A DNA stretch of 64,000 nt from Streptomyces sp. NBC_01497 (GCF_036250695.1 NZ_CP109427.1:930001-994000); one strand, 5' to 3'. Positions 25,760 through 35,679 are shown, counted from the first letter of the stretch. Notes: a model not told the origin generated them from the sequence alone. Made by a program: numbers and translations.

Positions 25760-26542
25760 TCAGCTCTGGCACACCGGACACCACACCGTCCGTCGGCCCG
25801 CCACCCGGCCGGAGCGCAGGTGCGCACCGCACCGCGGGCACACCGGATCCACGTCCTCCCTGCGCCCGGTGAGCCAGCGTCGCCGCGGCGGTACGCAGCG
25901 GGCGCGCACGGACGTGTCGAGGACCCGGCCCATCGAGGTGTGCACATGCCGCACGGCCGTGTCGCTCAGCTCGCGTGCCGGAAGACGGGGGTTGATCCGG
26001 GCCCTCCAGAGGATCTCGTCGGACAGCAGGTTCCCCAGCCCCGCGATCACGGACTGATCCATCAGCGCACTCTTGACGGCGCCCCGTTTCCCGGCCAGTA
26101 CATCCTGGAATTCCTCCCTGGGCACGGCCAGAGCGTCGGGGCCCAGCCTGTCAAGAATCCGTTCGACACCGCGCTTGTCAGTCAACTGCAGTCCCTGCAA
26201 CTTGCGTTGATCCGTATAACGCAGGTGCTGCGCATCGTCGAGAGTCAGGACCACGCGGTCGTGTGCCGCGACCGGCTCGTCCAAAGAACAGCAGCGGAAC
26301 GACCCCGTCATGCCGAAATGGCAGACAAGTGTCATGTCACTGCCCTCGACCGGGACGAACAGGCGTTTCCCATGACGCCACGGGTCTCCCAGCCGCCTGT
26401 CCTCCAGCTCTCTCCTCAGGCGCTCCTCCCCCACGCCTCGCAGCACGCCGGCGTCCAGAACCCGTACCTCCGAGACACGCCGCCTCGAACCGCACTCCCT
26501 CAGCACTGTGCGGAATCCTTCGACGTCCGGGAGCTCGGGCAT
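25760..26542 (-). CDS. Fpg/Nei-family DNA glycosylase
   Basis: 260-residue base-excision repair glycosylase/AP lyase. It must start at ATG 26542, because Pro2 and Glu3 of 'MPELPDVEGF' are the catalytic residues; an in-frame GTG three codons earlier would block the reaction. GAGG lies 8 nt before this ATG. Other marks: Lys59 in 'WRHGKRLF', the H2TH block 'ALMDQSVIAGLGNLLSDEIL', and a C-terminal zinc finger 'CPRCGAHLRSG' ... 'WCPVC'. Whether it prefers oxidised purines (Fpg) or pyrimidines (Nei) cannot be told. It is monocistronic. Confidence 0.92.
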   Translation of the reverse strand: MPELPDVEGFRTVLRECGSRRRVSEVRVLDAGVLRGVGEERLRRELEDRRLGDPWRHGKRLFVPVEGSDMTLVCHFGMTGSFRCCSLDEPVAAHDRVVLTLDDAQHLRYTDQRKLQGLQLTDKRGVERILDRLGPDALAVPREEFQDVLAGKRGAVKSALMDQSVIAGLGNLLSDEILWRARINPRLPARELSDTAVRHVHTSMGRVLDTSVRARCVPPRRRWLTGRREDVDPVCPRCGAHLRSGRVAGRRTVWCPVCQS

Positions 26543-27243
26543 CCATGTCACCTCGTTTCAGCGTCCTGATCCGACCGATTCACCGCCAGCACCCGACGGC
26601 CTCGTCGTCCTGCGACCCGGAGGGAGTAACGCCCCCAACGACGGCCTCACCGGGCCCCGTACGCGGGGTGGTTCGGTGCGGCCTCGGGGCGCCGACCAGC
26701 GCACGAGTACCCGGGAAACCGAGGGCGAACACCGCCGAGTGGAACAGGCCGAGGTCGCGATTTTCCGGCCCCGAGCCACGCGGGTTCCGTTCCCGCGCGG
26801 GCCGAGCGGATTCCGGTGGCGGCCCCGGGAACCCGCGGTTCCGCCGACTCGCTGCCTCACGACATCGGCCGGCTTCCGCCGCTCGCAGCCCGGCGAAGGT
26901 CCACGACGCGGAGAAGGCGGCTCTTCGGAAGGCTGCGACGGTCGAGCAGACCGCGGTGTGTCTCCGAATCGCGGGCGGCCCATCACACGCGTAAGTCGAG
27001 CCGTGTACCGACATGCGGCCGGATGCCCCGGTGCGGCCCGATCCAGGTGGGGGGCGCGGGACTGACCGACGACGTCCCCGTACCGCCGCTGCGGGGGCGG
27101 CGACTCCGTCCCTACGGGGCCACATGGCCCAGCCGCATCGGGGGACCGACTGAAGTACCGCACCTCCGGGCGACCTGAGCCGGACGAACGGGCAAGGTGC
27201 CGGTAAACCCTGCACGCGTTGCCGTCCGCAGGGAGAAGCGGTG
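26543..27243. other. 700-bp gap without a recognisable gene
   Basis: Long open frames exist on both strands, as is normal for such GC content, but none has a ribosome site, third-position bias and family match together. It is upstream of the DUF2243-CtaG pair and may include a long leader. Confidence 0.45.
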
Positions 27244-27810
27244 ATGGCCACCATGGCGGGCAGTCGCCGGGCGCCCAAGGCAGCACCGAACAGTCTGCAG
27301 CTGCCGGGCGTCATCCTCGGTGTGGGCCTCGGCGGGTTCGTCGACGGCATCCTGCTGCATCAGCTCCTGCAGTGGCACCACATGCTCACCAGCACCAACC
27401 ACGACCGAATCGGGGTCAAGTACTACAACCCCCACACAGTCTCCGGGCTGGAGATGAACACGCTCTGGGACGGCATCTTCCACGCCGTGTGCTGGATCGC
27501 CGTCCTGCTGGGCCTGGCCACCCTGTACTCCAGGGTCACGCACAACCGGCGCGCGGTGTGGACCTCACGCGTCCTGTGGGGTTGGATCCTGGCCGGCTGG
27601 GGCCTGTTCAACCTGGTCGAAGGCATTCTCGACCACCAGATCCTGGGCATCCACCACGTCCACGGCGGCCCTTACCGGGCATGGTGGGACACCGCATTCC
27701 TCGTCCTCGGCGGCCTGCTGTTGATCGGCGGCCACCTCCTCCAGCGCACTGGCCGCCCCTACGACCCGACCAGCGCAGGCGGCCACGAGCGGGCCGGTGA
27801 CCACACCTGA
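27244..27810 (+). CDS. DUF2243 membrane protein
   Basis: 188 residues with four hydrophobic segments. 'GVILGVGLGGFVDGILLHQL' and 'LQWHHMLT' plus 'FNLVEGILDHQILGIHHVH' are the DUF2243 signatures, with many membrane His residues that could bind copper or haem. GTG at 27241 or ATG at 27253 are alternative starts. The stop overlaps the ATG of the CtaG-like gene by one base (TGATG). DUF2243 and CtaG are often neighbours; a shared role in copper delivery or oxidase assembly is plausible. Confidence 0.85.
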   Translation: MATMAGSRRAPKAAPNSLQLPGVILGVGLGGFVDGILLHQLLQWHHMLTSTNHDRIGVKYYNPHTVSGLEMNTLWDGIFHAVCWIAVLLGLATLYSRVTHNRRAVWTSRVLWGWILAGWGLFNLVEGILDHQILGIHHVHGGPYRAWWDTAFLVLGGLLLIGGHLLQRTGRPYDPTSAGGHERAGDHT

Positions 27811-28907
27811 TGGACGCTATGCACCATCAAGAAGCCGGCCTCCCGGGCACGGCCCTTTGCCTACTGCCGCTGCTCGCCGTCAGCGTGGGCTACCTGCTCG
27901 ATGCACGCCACGCCCGGCGCCGAAACCCTGCTCAGGGCTGGAATGCGAGGCGCTCGGCATCGTTCCTCACCGGGACGGCCCTCCTCGCCTCCGCGTTGCT
28001 GCCGCCCCTGGCTACGGCCGCGCACGCCGACTTCCGCGCGCACATGGCCCAGCACATGCTCATCGGCATGTACGCACCTCTCGCACTGGTGCTGGGCGCG
28101 CCAGTCACCCTCCTGCTGCGCGTCCTCCCGGCCGCTCGAGCCCGACGGCTGACGGCGCTGCTGCACAGCCCCCTCGCACGAGTGCCCGCCCACCCCGCCG
28201 TCGCACTGTCCCTGAGCACCGGCACGCTCGGACTGCTGTACTTCACGCCGTTGTACAACTCGGCGACCGCCCACCCTGCGGGGCACTGGCTCATGGACGC
28301 CCACTTCCTGATGTCCGGATACCTGTTCGCCTACGTCGTCGCAGGCCCCGACCCGGCGCCCGCACGGCCCGGTGTCAGAAGCCGGCTGGTGTACCTGGGG
28401 ATCGCGATCGCCGGACACGCACTGATCGCTGAAGCCATGTACGGCGGCTTCTTCGTCGACATCCACGCGCCCGTCGCACAGGTGCAGCAAGGTGCGGAGA
28501 TCATGTATTACGGCGGGGACATCGCCGAACTCCTCCTGGCCGGAGCCCTGGTGGCGACCTGGCGGCCCGGGCGACGCACGACAAGGACGACACTGCCCCG
28601 ATGGCCGAAGTCCGATGCCGTGACTGCGACCGCGACCGCGACCGCGACCGCGACCGCGACCGCACAGGCTGACAGAGAAGCACGCCTCCCGGTCGAACCT
28701 CCGCGTGCCCCGCCGAGCGCCCGGGCTTGCACAGGCGGGCGAGGTGACGGGAGGCGCGTACATGGCATCGCCGTGCGTGCCGGCCGTGCCCTCCTCCACG
28801 ATTTGCCTACCCACTCCCTGCTGTCGGGGTACTGGTTTTCCGGGACGGCCCCGCCCTTCCCACCCCGGCCCTCGCGGCTCCCGCTTCCAGGCCCGACTGG
28901 TCGGTAG
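27810..28907 (+). CDS. CtaG-like cytochrome c oxidase assembly protein
   Basis: 365 residues; the first ~265 form the seven-TM CtaG (caa3 type) domain: 'HADFRAHMAQHMLIGMYAPL', 'LVLGAPVTLLLRVLPA', 'HWLMDAHFLMSGYLFAYVVA', 'EIMYYGGDIAELLLAGALVA'. The His residues would bind copper for the oxidase CuB or CuA site. It is translationally coupled to the DUF2243 gene. The last ~95 residues are odd: a Thr-Ala run coded by a hexanucleotide repeat and then low-complexity sequence without family likeness, so the natural stop may have been lost by slippage in the repeat. Confidence 0.83.
   Translation: MDAMHHQEAGLPGTALCLLPLLAVSVGYLLDARHARRRNPAQGWNARRSASFLTGTALLASALLPPLATAAHADFRAHMAQHMLIGMYAPLALVLGAPVTLLLRVLPAARARRLTALLHSPLARVPAHPAVALSLSTGTLGLLYFTPLYNSATAHPAGHWLMDAHFLMSGYLFAYVVAGPDPAPARPGVRSRLVYLGIAIAGHALIAEAMYGGFFVDIHAPVAQVQQGAEIMYYGGDIAELLLAGALVATWRPGRRTTRTTLPRWPKSDAVTATATATATATATAQADREARLPVEPPRAPPSARACTGGRGDGRRVHGIAVRAGRALLHDLPTHSLLSGYWFSGTAPPFPPRPSRLPLPGPTGR
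28622..28665. repeat. (gcgacc)n hexanucleotide repeat inside ctaG-like gene
   Basis: At least six perfect gcgacc units, read as Thr-Ala-Thr-Ala. The unit length is a multiple of three, so changes in copy number keep the frame. It marks where the conserved CtaG domain ends. Confidence 0.7.
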
Positions 28908-29043
28908 GGCCCTCCCTGTCGACCCGTACACCCCGATCTCCCGCGAGTGGCGGGTCGCAGACAAGGGACCTCCCCCGTAGGCCGTTCGGTGCATGCGGCG
29001 AAGAAGACGCGTCGCATGGAACAAGCACGGGAAGGCGGTGGTC

Positions 29044-30510
29044 ATGGACCACTCACGTGCTCCGGTGCTGGAGGCGCTCCAGACCTACCATGCGACCGCA
29101 CAGACCCCGTTCACCCCGCCGGGGCACAAGCAGGGAAGAGGGGCCGACCCCCGGGTCCGTGACGTGCTCGGCGACGCGGTCTTCCGTTCGGACGTGCTGG
29201 CCATCAGCGGCCTCGACGACCGTTCGTCCTCTGGCCGCGTGCTGGAGCGGGCGCAGGCCTTGATGGCCGACGCCGTGGGGGCAGAACACACATTCTTCTC
29301 GACGTGCGGCAGCTCGCTGTCGGTAAAAGCCGCGATGCTCGCCGTCGCGGGGCCTCACGAAAGGCTCCTCGTCGGGCGGGACGTGCACAAATCCGTCGTC
29401 TCCGGGCTCGTGCTCGCGGGGATCCAGCCGATCTGGATCGACCCCCAATGGGACGCCGAACGGCACCTCGCCCATCCTCCGACGGCCGCCTCGTTCCGAG
29501 CAGCATTCGAGGAGTACCCGGACGCGAGGGGCGCCCTGGTCACGACACCGACTCCGTACGGCACATGCGCCGACCTCGCGGCGATCGCGGAGGTCTGCCA
29601 CGAGCGGTCCCGGCCGCTCATCGTCGACGAGGCGTGGGGCGCCCATCTCCCTTTCCACCCGCGGCTGCCCACCTGGGCGATGGATGCCGGGGCGGACGTC
29701 TGCGTCACTTCCGTCCACAAGATGGGCTCCGGGCTCGAACAAGGCTCGGTCTTCCATCTCCAGGGCGCCCTGATCGCACCGGAAGTGCTACGAAGCCGGG
29801 CCGACCTGCTCGGTACGACAAGCCCTTCCGTGCTCGTCTACGCCGCCCTCGACGGCTGGCGCCGTCAAATGGTGGAGCACGGCAGGGCGCTCTACGACGA
29901 GGCCCTCACGCGCGCGGAGTCCGTACGCAAGGCGATCGCCTCGATCGACGGCATGCACGTGCACGGCAGGCAGGACTTCTGCGGTCCCGGTCTCTCGAAC
30001 GATCTGGACCCTCTGCAGATCGTGATCGACATTTCCGAGCTCGCCACGACCGGCTACCGCATCACCGACTGGGTCCGCGAGCACCACGGGGTCAACCTCC
30101 ACACGGCCGACCACCGCCGTATCAACGCGCAGCTGACCCACGCGGACGACCGGAGGAGCGAGGAAGTGCTGCTGGCGGCACTCCGGGACGTGTCCGCGCA
30201 CGCGGACGGGCTGCGCGACTCCGCCGAGATCGCGGTGCCCGACCCCGCGGGCCTGCGACTGGAGCAGGTCATGCTTCCGAGGGACGCCTACTTCGGTCCG
30301 GTAGAGGACGTGCCGTGGCAGCGGGCCGCCGGCCGGATCGGCGCCGAGGTGCTGACGCCCTACCCGCCCGGCATTCCCGCCGCACTGCCCGGAGAGCGCC
30401 TCAGTACCGCGGTGGTGGAGTACCTCCGCAGCGGGGTCGAGGCCGGCATGGTCGTGCCGGATGCCGCCGACAGTGACGTGAAGACGATCCGGGTCGTGCG
30501 CGGGGAGTGA
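29044..30510 (+). CDS. Orn/Lys/Arg decarboxylase-family PLP enzyme
   Basis: 488 residues, the size of the short fold-III-like/aspartate-aminotransferase-superfamily decarboxylases (SpeA/YaaO-like). 'FTPPGHKQGRGADPRV' opens the protein as in the family; 'TFFSTCGSSLSVKAAML' holds the PLP phosphate; 'LIVDEAWGAHLPFHP' carries the ring-N Asp; the Schiff-base Lys is residue 226 in 'SVHKMGSGLEQGSV'. The C-terminal domain ends 'EVLTPYPPGIPAALPGE'. ATG 29044 follows GAAGGCGG. It stands alone. The amino acid used (Lys, Arg or Orn) is not decidable here. Confidence 0.88.
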   Translation: MDHSRAPVLEALQTYHATAQTPFTPPGHKQGRGADPRVRDVLGDAVFRSDVLAISGLDDRSSSGRVLERAQALMADAVGAEHTFFSTCGSSLSVKAAMLAVAGPHERLLVGRDVHKSVVSGLVLAGIQPIWIDPQWDAERHLAHPPTAASFRAAFEEYPDARGALVTTPTPYGTCADLAAIAEVCHERSRPLIVDEAWGAHLPFHPRLPTWAMDAGADVCVTSVHKMGSGLEQGSVFHLQGALIAPEVLRSRADLLGTTSPSVLVYAALDGWRRQMVEHGRALYDEALTRAESVRKAIASIDGMHVHGRQDFCGPGLSNDLDPLQIVIDISELATTGYRITDWVREHHGVNLHTADHRRINAQLTHADDRRSEEVLLAALRDVSAHADGLRDSAEIAVPDPAGLRLEQVMLPRDAYFGPVEDVPWQRAAGRIGAEVLTPYPPGIPAALPGERLSTAVVEYLRSGVEAGMVVPDAADSDVKTIRVVRGE

Positions 30511-30857
30511 GTTCGCCGCGCGGGGGCGCCGAGAAGGAGGAAGAAGGAGTGGATCGATGGGCTCGCCCTCGTCCCCCGTGCTCAGGTGCTCGTGTCGGTG
30601 GCTCCCGGTCCGGACTTCGGTGACAGCCTCGGAACGCGGCCTCTTGGTGCATCCTCCGATGCCGCGGCCCCACGGTGTGAGCATGTTCTCGGAGTGACGC
30701 CGGACGCGCAGAGGCCGGGTCGGGTGCGGGCGGAGCCTGGGAGGGGCATCGCACCGCTTCCTTGAAGGGCCCTCGGCGTGGCTACGGCGTCGGCGTTGAA
30801 CGCCAGGGCCGTGAGCGTTGCTCCCCGCGGCTGGGCGGCGCCGGCTCGTCGGTCGTC
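30511..30857. other. Intergenic, nothing recognised
   Basis: 350 bp between the 3' ends of the decarboxylase and the formate dehydrogenase gene. No hairpin of clear quality and no gene seen. Confidence 0.4.
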
Positions 30858-31870
30858 TCACGAGGCGTCGACCAGGACGTAGTCGGGCGGAAGCGGCTCG
30901 CCCGAGAGGTAGGCGCGGAGGATCTCCTCGACCCCGGCCGCTATGCGCTCCTGTGCTTCCAGAGTCATGCCCGAGTAGTGGATGGTCATGGCGTGACGGG
31001 GCATGCTCCGCCACGGGTGGTCTGGGGGGCCGGCTGGGGATACCACGTGTCGCCGGCGTACCCCGCCAGGTGGCCGCTCTCCACGGCCTCCACCAGGGCA
31101 TCGGTGTCGACGATGCCGCCTCGCGCGGTGTTGACCAGCCAACTGCCCGGCTTCATGGCCGCCAGCCGTTCTCGACCGAAGAGCGCCTTGCTGCCCTCCA
31201 TGAGCGGCAACGCCAGACAGACCACGTCCGACTCGGCCACCAGGTCGTCCAACCGCGCATACTTGACCCCGAGCGTCGCCTCCTCCGCGGGCGTGCGGCG
31301 GTGATTGGCGTAATACAGCGCCCGCACATCGAAGCCCTTGAGGCGCAAGGCCGTACGGGCACCTATCGCACCGAGCCCGACGAGCCCCACGGTCTTACCT
31401 TCCAGGTCATGCGCATCGCGGGAGACCTTGGCAATGTCCCATCCGCCCTCCACCGCTTGTCGATGGCCCGGCAGCATGTTGCGCACAAGTGCGAGGATCT
31501 GCATGACGTTGTGCTCAGCGACACTGACGACGTTGCTGCCGGTGACCTCGGCCACCGAGATGCCGTGCCGCTCCGCCACCGCCTCATCGATGTGGTCGGA
31601 ACCGATGCCTGCGGTGATGACCAGCTTGAGCCGCTCGGCGTTCTCGACCCGCTTCTCGTTGAGGTAGACGGGCCAAAAGGGCGTGGTGACGAGCACCTCC
31701 GCGTCTTCAAGCTCCGCGTCGAGGGCCGCGTCGGTGTCCGACATGCCGACGACCTCGTGCCCCTGCGCCTCCAGGAAGGGACGCAACCCGAGGATCTTGT
31801 CCGCGGACGCGAGAACCGGTGTGTCCTCGTTCTGCTGTTCTGCGGGGTACAGCACTGCCACGATCTTCAT
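30858..31870 (-). pseudogene. NAD-dependent formate dehydrogenase with a frameshift
   Basis: D-isomer 2-hydroxyacid dehydrogenase family; oxidises formate to CO2. ATG 31870 has GGAGG. Blocks: 'MKIVAVLYPAEQQ', 'LVTTPFWPVYLNEKR', 'LKLVITAGIGSDHIDEA', 'AEVTGSNVVSVAEHNVMQIL', NAD loop 'VGLVGLGAIGARTALRL', 'LVNTARGGIVD' with the formate Arg, 'GYAGDTWYPQPAP' with the Gln. At about 31025, in a C-run, the frame shifts; the other frame continues 'DHPWRSMPRHAMTIHYSGMT' with the catalytic His and ends 'LPPDYVLVDAS'. Restoring one base gives ~337 residues, all catalytic residues intact. A recent mutation or a base-call error in the homopolymer is possible. Confidence 0.82.
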
Positions 31871-32350
31871 GTGCGAAGGCCTCCAGGTTGAAGGGGCGGA
31901 CGGCGCGCCGGTCAACGTCCGGCACCGAGCGTGAGCAGCGGGGCGAGTACCCAGGAGAGCTCGGTGAAACGGGTCATGTCCGAAGCCGAACTCCCGGGAA
32001 CCGGGGGAAGTGGGAGCTGTCGTCCACCTCCGGCTCGCGGTGCCTGGGCCGACGTCCGCATCGTGTGTGCCTCCGGCGGTCTCCGCGAGGCCCGAGGGAG
32101 GCAGGTGACGGCCGGGTCCTGCTGGTCTCGGCGCGGCCACTTCTGCCGCTTCCCGCGCGACGTGCCTCGCGGGGCATGCCCGGGTAGGCAATCCGGCTCC
32201 AGGCAGCGCCTTCATCCATGCCCCGCCATACACCGGGCGGAGCTCTCGTAACACCGGGCCCTTGTCGAACACCCCGGATGGGGCATGCGTCAGTCCCGTT
32301 GGGTCCGCCTTCGCGAACTGCCGTGACGTCGCGAAAGTGGTGAGGCCAGG
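31871..32350. other. Control region between formate and formaldehyde dehydrogenase genes
   Basis: 480 bp between divergent starts at 31870 and 32351. I see no gene and no strong palindrome. It should contain both promoters. Confidence 0.4.
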
Positions 32351-32703
32351 ATGAAGGCGCTTGAGGGTCCGAAGGATGTCGTGGTCAAGGACGTTCCCGA
32401 TGCGCGGACCGAAAGGCCGACCGACGCTCTCGTCACGATCACATCCACCAACATCTGCGGCTCCGACCTGCATATGTACGAGGGCAGGACCACCATGGAG
32501 ACAGGACGTGTCCTCGGGCACGAGAACCTCGGCGAGGTAGTGGAGACGGAGCGGGCGTGGACCGCGTCAAGGTCGGTGACCGGGTGTGTCTGCCGTTCAA
32601 CGTCGGGTGCGGATTCCGCGCGAACTGCGAGCGTGGGCTGACCGGGTTCTGCCTGTCGGTCGACTCCGACACCCCGGGAGGCTCGTACGGTTTCGCAGCC
32701 ATG
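32351..32703 (+). pseudogene. Glutathione-independent formaldehyde dehydrogenase, truncated
   Basis: Zinc-dependent dehydrogenase N-terminus: '[20 protein letters not shown]', '[20 protein letters not shown]', '[14 protein letters not shown]' (Zn ligand Cys and the GHE motif). After about 32548 the frame shifts and continues '[20 protein letters not shown]', '[20 protein letters not shown]', 'SYGFAAM'. The match stops at about 32700, where a GH3 sequence begins; the NAD domain, two thirds of the enzyme, is missing. Both the frameshift and the truncation are disabling. Confidence 0.78.
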
Positions 32704-33703
32704 TGAACGCCGCGGCCACGACCGAAGGCGTCCAGAGCAACCCCGGCGTCGGCGTCACCGTCAAGCACTTCGCCGGGAACGACCAGGAAGCCAACCGCAA
32801 CGCTGTCACTGACGTCGTCAGCGAGCGGGCGCTGCGCGAGATCGAACTCAAGGGCTTCGAGATCGCCGTCAAGGCCGCACAGCCGATGGCCCTCATGAGC
32901 TCCTGCAACCAGGTCAACGGCAGCTACAGACCGGCCAACTACGACCTGTTCACCGACGTGCTGCGCGGGGAAGAGGGTTACAAAGGTACGGTGATGACCG
33001 ACTGGGGCGGCAGCCACAGCCCTGTGGGTGTCATGTACTCCGGCACCGACCTGATAGAGCACGGCGGGAACCCTGGCGAGATCATCAACGCCACGGTCAA
33101 GGTGGTTCCCACCGTCGATATCGACGGTCTGCCTGCGTACAACCGGGTGATCAACGGCACCCGCACCAGCTACACCTACCGGCTGGGCGGTCTGACCCTC
33201 GCGGCCGACGGCGCTACTGCCGTGTCCACCACGGTCAACGCCGCAACGGACCTGTCGAAGACCCCTCTTTCCGGCACCACCACAACGGACACGATCAACA
33301 ACCAGGTGTACACGGCCAACCCGAAGTTCACCTCGGTCGATGATGCCTACCAGGCGGTGCAGACCCTGCTCGCCTCCGTGGCTCTGAGCACCGCCCAGAA
33401 GGCCGGCGTCAGCATCACCAACGTCGTCCATGCCACACCCGGTGACGCCACCACACCGGTCACCACCTACACCGTGAACCTCACCGAAAACTACCCCCCG
33501 CTGGCTACACGATGCGCCTGGTCGACCTGCAGCGCAGCGCCATCCGCCTCCTGACCACTGCCTCCAGAACCGAGTCCTTCCAGCAGCTCGCCCAGCAGCA
33601 CGGTGTCAAAGGCATCAAGGTCGGCCCCTACGGCAAGCTGTTCACCGACCTCGACCCGACCCTCACATCCTCCAAGGGTCGGGTGAAGAAGGCCGGGGAC
33701 TAA
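32700..33703 (+). pseudogene. GH3 beta-glucosidase internal/C-terminal fragment
   Basis: From the junction the frame reads 'VQSNPGVGVTVKHFAGNDQE', 'SERALREIELKGFEIAVKAA', 'LMSSCNQVNG' and 'GTVMTDWGGSHSPVGV' with the nucleophile Asp of the GH3 (A/S/T)DW motif. It then runs through less conserved repeats to 'ENYPP', where one frame change near 33500 leads to 'MRLVDLQRSAIRLLTTASRT' and a stop at 33703. The N-terminal part of the barrel is absent; it was replaced by the formaldehyde dehydrogenase piece. The long frame from 32586 is a chance fusion of the two. Confidence 0.68.
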
Positions 33704-34110
33704 CCCCCACCCGAAGGTGCCTCTGCCCTCAATACGGCAGGCGTCTGGCAAGTCGGAGTGACCCACGGGCGGATCGCGCCCGCACAGGAGCGGGGGCGAT
33801 CCGCCCGTTGGCCCTGGCGCGACTGGCGTGGCTTCGACGCGGCTGTCCATGGCAGTGTCAGAGAGTTGGACAGGAAATTTCCTAGCCCGTCCCTGAAACC
33901 CCCTGACGAGGACGTGCGAGGACCGAGCGGCGATGTCAAGGGAGTCCGCGGTGCCCCGCACGGCAGTCACCGCCGATCGACAGTCCGGGCCATCAGGACG
34001 CCGCCGTGGATCTCCGGCAGTGACAGCCCCAAATCGAGGGAGAAGGGGTCGTAGTCGACCGTCACGGCAACTTCCGGGTTGACGGCTCAACGAGTCACGG
34101 GCCCCGCCGG
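33704..34110. other. Intergenic debris
   Basis: About 400 bp between the GH3 fragment and the TetR remnant. No gene, RNA or strong repeat recognised. Confidence 0.4.
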
Positions 34111-34615
34111 TCACACCGCAGGCCGGCCCGAGCCAGTTCGAACCGTAGGCCGACGCCAGGTGATGGGCGCGGCCAGGCGCCTCAACTCTCCCTCGGCGGT
34201 GAGGGATGCGACAATCGTGACGGTGCCCTGCACGGCCAGTGGATGCCGGTCAGACCGGCATCGCGCAGCCGGGCACGGAGGCCGTCGCGCAAGGTGATGA
34301 GCGCGACGATCGCCACCGTGACCGGCCCGAACAGGTCCTGCAGCGCGTCGGCGAGGTTGTCCACCACGCACCCGGTGCCAGCGACCGCGCGCAGAGTCGA
34401 GGTCCGGTCCTCGATGCCGCGGACGCGGTCGAGGACCAGTTCCGCCAGGAAAGCGTCGAAGTCGGTGAAGTGCCGGGTGCAGCACGCCCTTGGGACAGTT
34501 CGTCTCCTCCGTGACCGCCCTGCTGGTCAACGCGTCGGGCCCGTCCCGGAGCGAGACGCGCTTGGCGGCTTCGCAGCGCGGTGACGACGTACGAGAAGAA
34601 GTCGGTGGCCAAGCA
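34111..34615 (-). pseudogene. TetR-family regulator, frameshifted
   Basis: Pieces in three frames of the minus strand: 'MATDFFSYVVTALRSR' at the 5' end, then 'DALTSRAVTEETNCPKGVLH' (HTH), then 'HFTDFDAFLAELVLDRVRG' and 'VVDNLADALQDLFGPVTVAI' and 'VALITLRDGLRARLRDAGLT', then 'TVTIVASLTAEGELRRLAAP'. In order these make a TetR protein, but at least three frame changes separate them. It may have controlled the aldo/keto reductase that starts nearby. Confidence 0.65.
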
Positions 34616-34701
34616 GCCCTACGGCCTGCGGGGGCCCGTCACGCTGCAGCCCTCCCGTTCCGTTCCCACGGCTCGTGGTCAGCGTCAGAGGCGGGCCGGA
34701 G

Positions 34702-35679
34702 TCATCGCTCCATCATCCGCATGCCCACTTCATCGTGCGTGTCCCCCACGGCCGCGGGGAGGTTGTTGAGCTTCTCGATCTGTTCGGCTGTCAGTTCCAC
34801 GGCGTCGGCGGCGCTGTTCTCCTCGACGCGCGCCACGTGCTTGGTTCCGGGGATGGGGGCGATGTTGTCGCCCCTGGTCAGCAGCCAGGCGAGAGCTGTC
34901 TGCGCCGGGGTGGCTCCCGCCTCGGCGGCGACGGCCTGGACCTGGTCGGCGATGCCAAGGTTGTGCTGAAAGTTCTCGCCGGTGAAGCGCGGGATGCTTT
35001 TGCACAGGTCGGTGTCGTCGAAGCCGTCGGTGGAGCGTATCTGCCCGGTGAGGAAGCCGCGGCCCAGGGAAGAGAAGGGCACGAAGCCTATGTTCAGCTC
35101 ACGCAGCAGAGGCAGCAGCCGTGTCTCGGAGTGCCGGGACCACAGGGAGTACTCCGACTGGATGGCGGCGACGGGGTGGACGGCCTGGGCGCGGCGGATC
35201 GTCTCCGGGCCGGCCTCGGACAGGCCGATGTGCCGGATCTTGCCCTCGGTGACCAGTTCGGCCAGTGTCCCGACGGTGTCTTCGATGGGCGTGCCCGGGT
35301 CGACCCGGTGCTGGTAGTAGAGGTCGATGTAGTCCGTGCCCAGGCGCGTGAGCGAGCCTTCCACGGCGGTGCGGATGTTGGCCGGACTGCTGTCGAGCTG
35401 CCCGGCGGGACGGCCGGTGTGGGAGACGATGCCGAACTTCGTCGCCACCACGGCGCGGTCACGACGGCCCTTGAGCGCTTTGCCGAGAAGTTCCTCGTTG
35501 ACGTACGGGCCGTAGACCTCTGCGGTGTCGAGGAGCGTCACACCGATTTCCAGAGCGCGGTGGATGGTGCGGATCGACTCGGTGTCGTCCATGCCGGCTC
35601 CCGTGTAAGCGCCGGACATCGACACCAGGCCCAGCCCGATCCGGGACACCTCCAGGCGTCCCAGCTTGATGTGCTTCAT
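34702..35679 (-). CDS. Aldo/keto reductase
   Basis: 325-residue AKR of the YhdN/AKR11-13 type. The catalytic tetrad is intact: Asp51 and Tyr56 in 'LLDTAEVYGP', Lys81 in 'ATKFG', His124 in 'YYQHRVDP'. NADPH-binding blocks 'PFSSLGRGFLTGQI' and 'IAPIPGTKHVARVEENSAA' are present. ATG 35679 opens with the standard 'MKHIKLGRLEVSRIGLGLVS'. It is one of few intact genes in this stretch, lying between a TetR remnant and an ADH remnant. Substrate unknown. Confidence 0.92.
   Translation of the reverse strand: MKHIKLGRLEVSRIGLGLVSMSGAYTGAGMDDTESIRTIHRALEIGVTLLDTAEVYGPYVNEELLGKALKGRRDRAVVATKFGIVSHTGRPAGQLDSSPANIRTAVEGSLTRLGTDYIDLYYQHRVDPGTPIEDTVGTLAELVTEGKIRHIGLSEAGPETIRRAQAVHPVAAIQSEYSLWSRHSETRLLPLLRELNIGFVPFSSLGRGFLTGQIRSTDGFDDTDLCKSIPRFTGENFQHNLGIADQVQAVAAEAGATPAQTALAWLLTRGDNIAPIPGTKHVARVEENSAADAVELTAEQIEKLNNLPAAVGDTHDEVGMRMMER

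Noticed and set aside
26543..27243. Riboswitch or leader RNA before the DUF2243-CtaG operon
   Set aside because: The gap is long and GC-rich, but I could not match any known RNA fold or a reliable conserved core.
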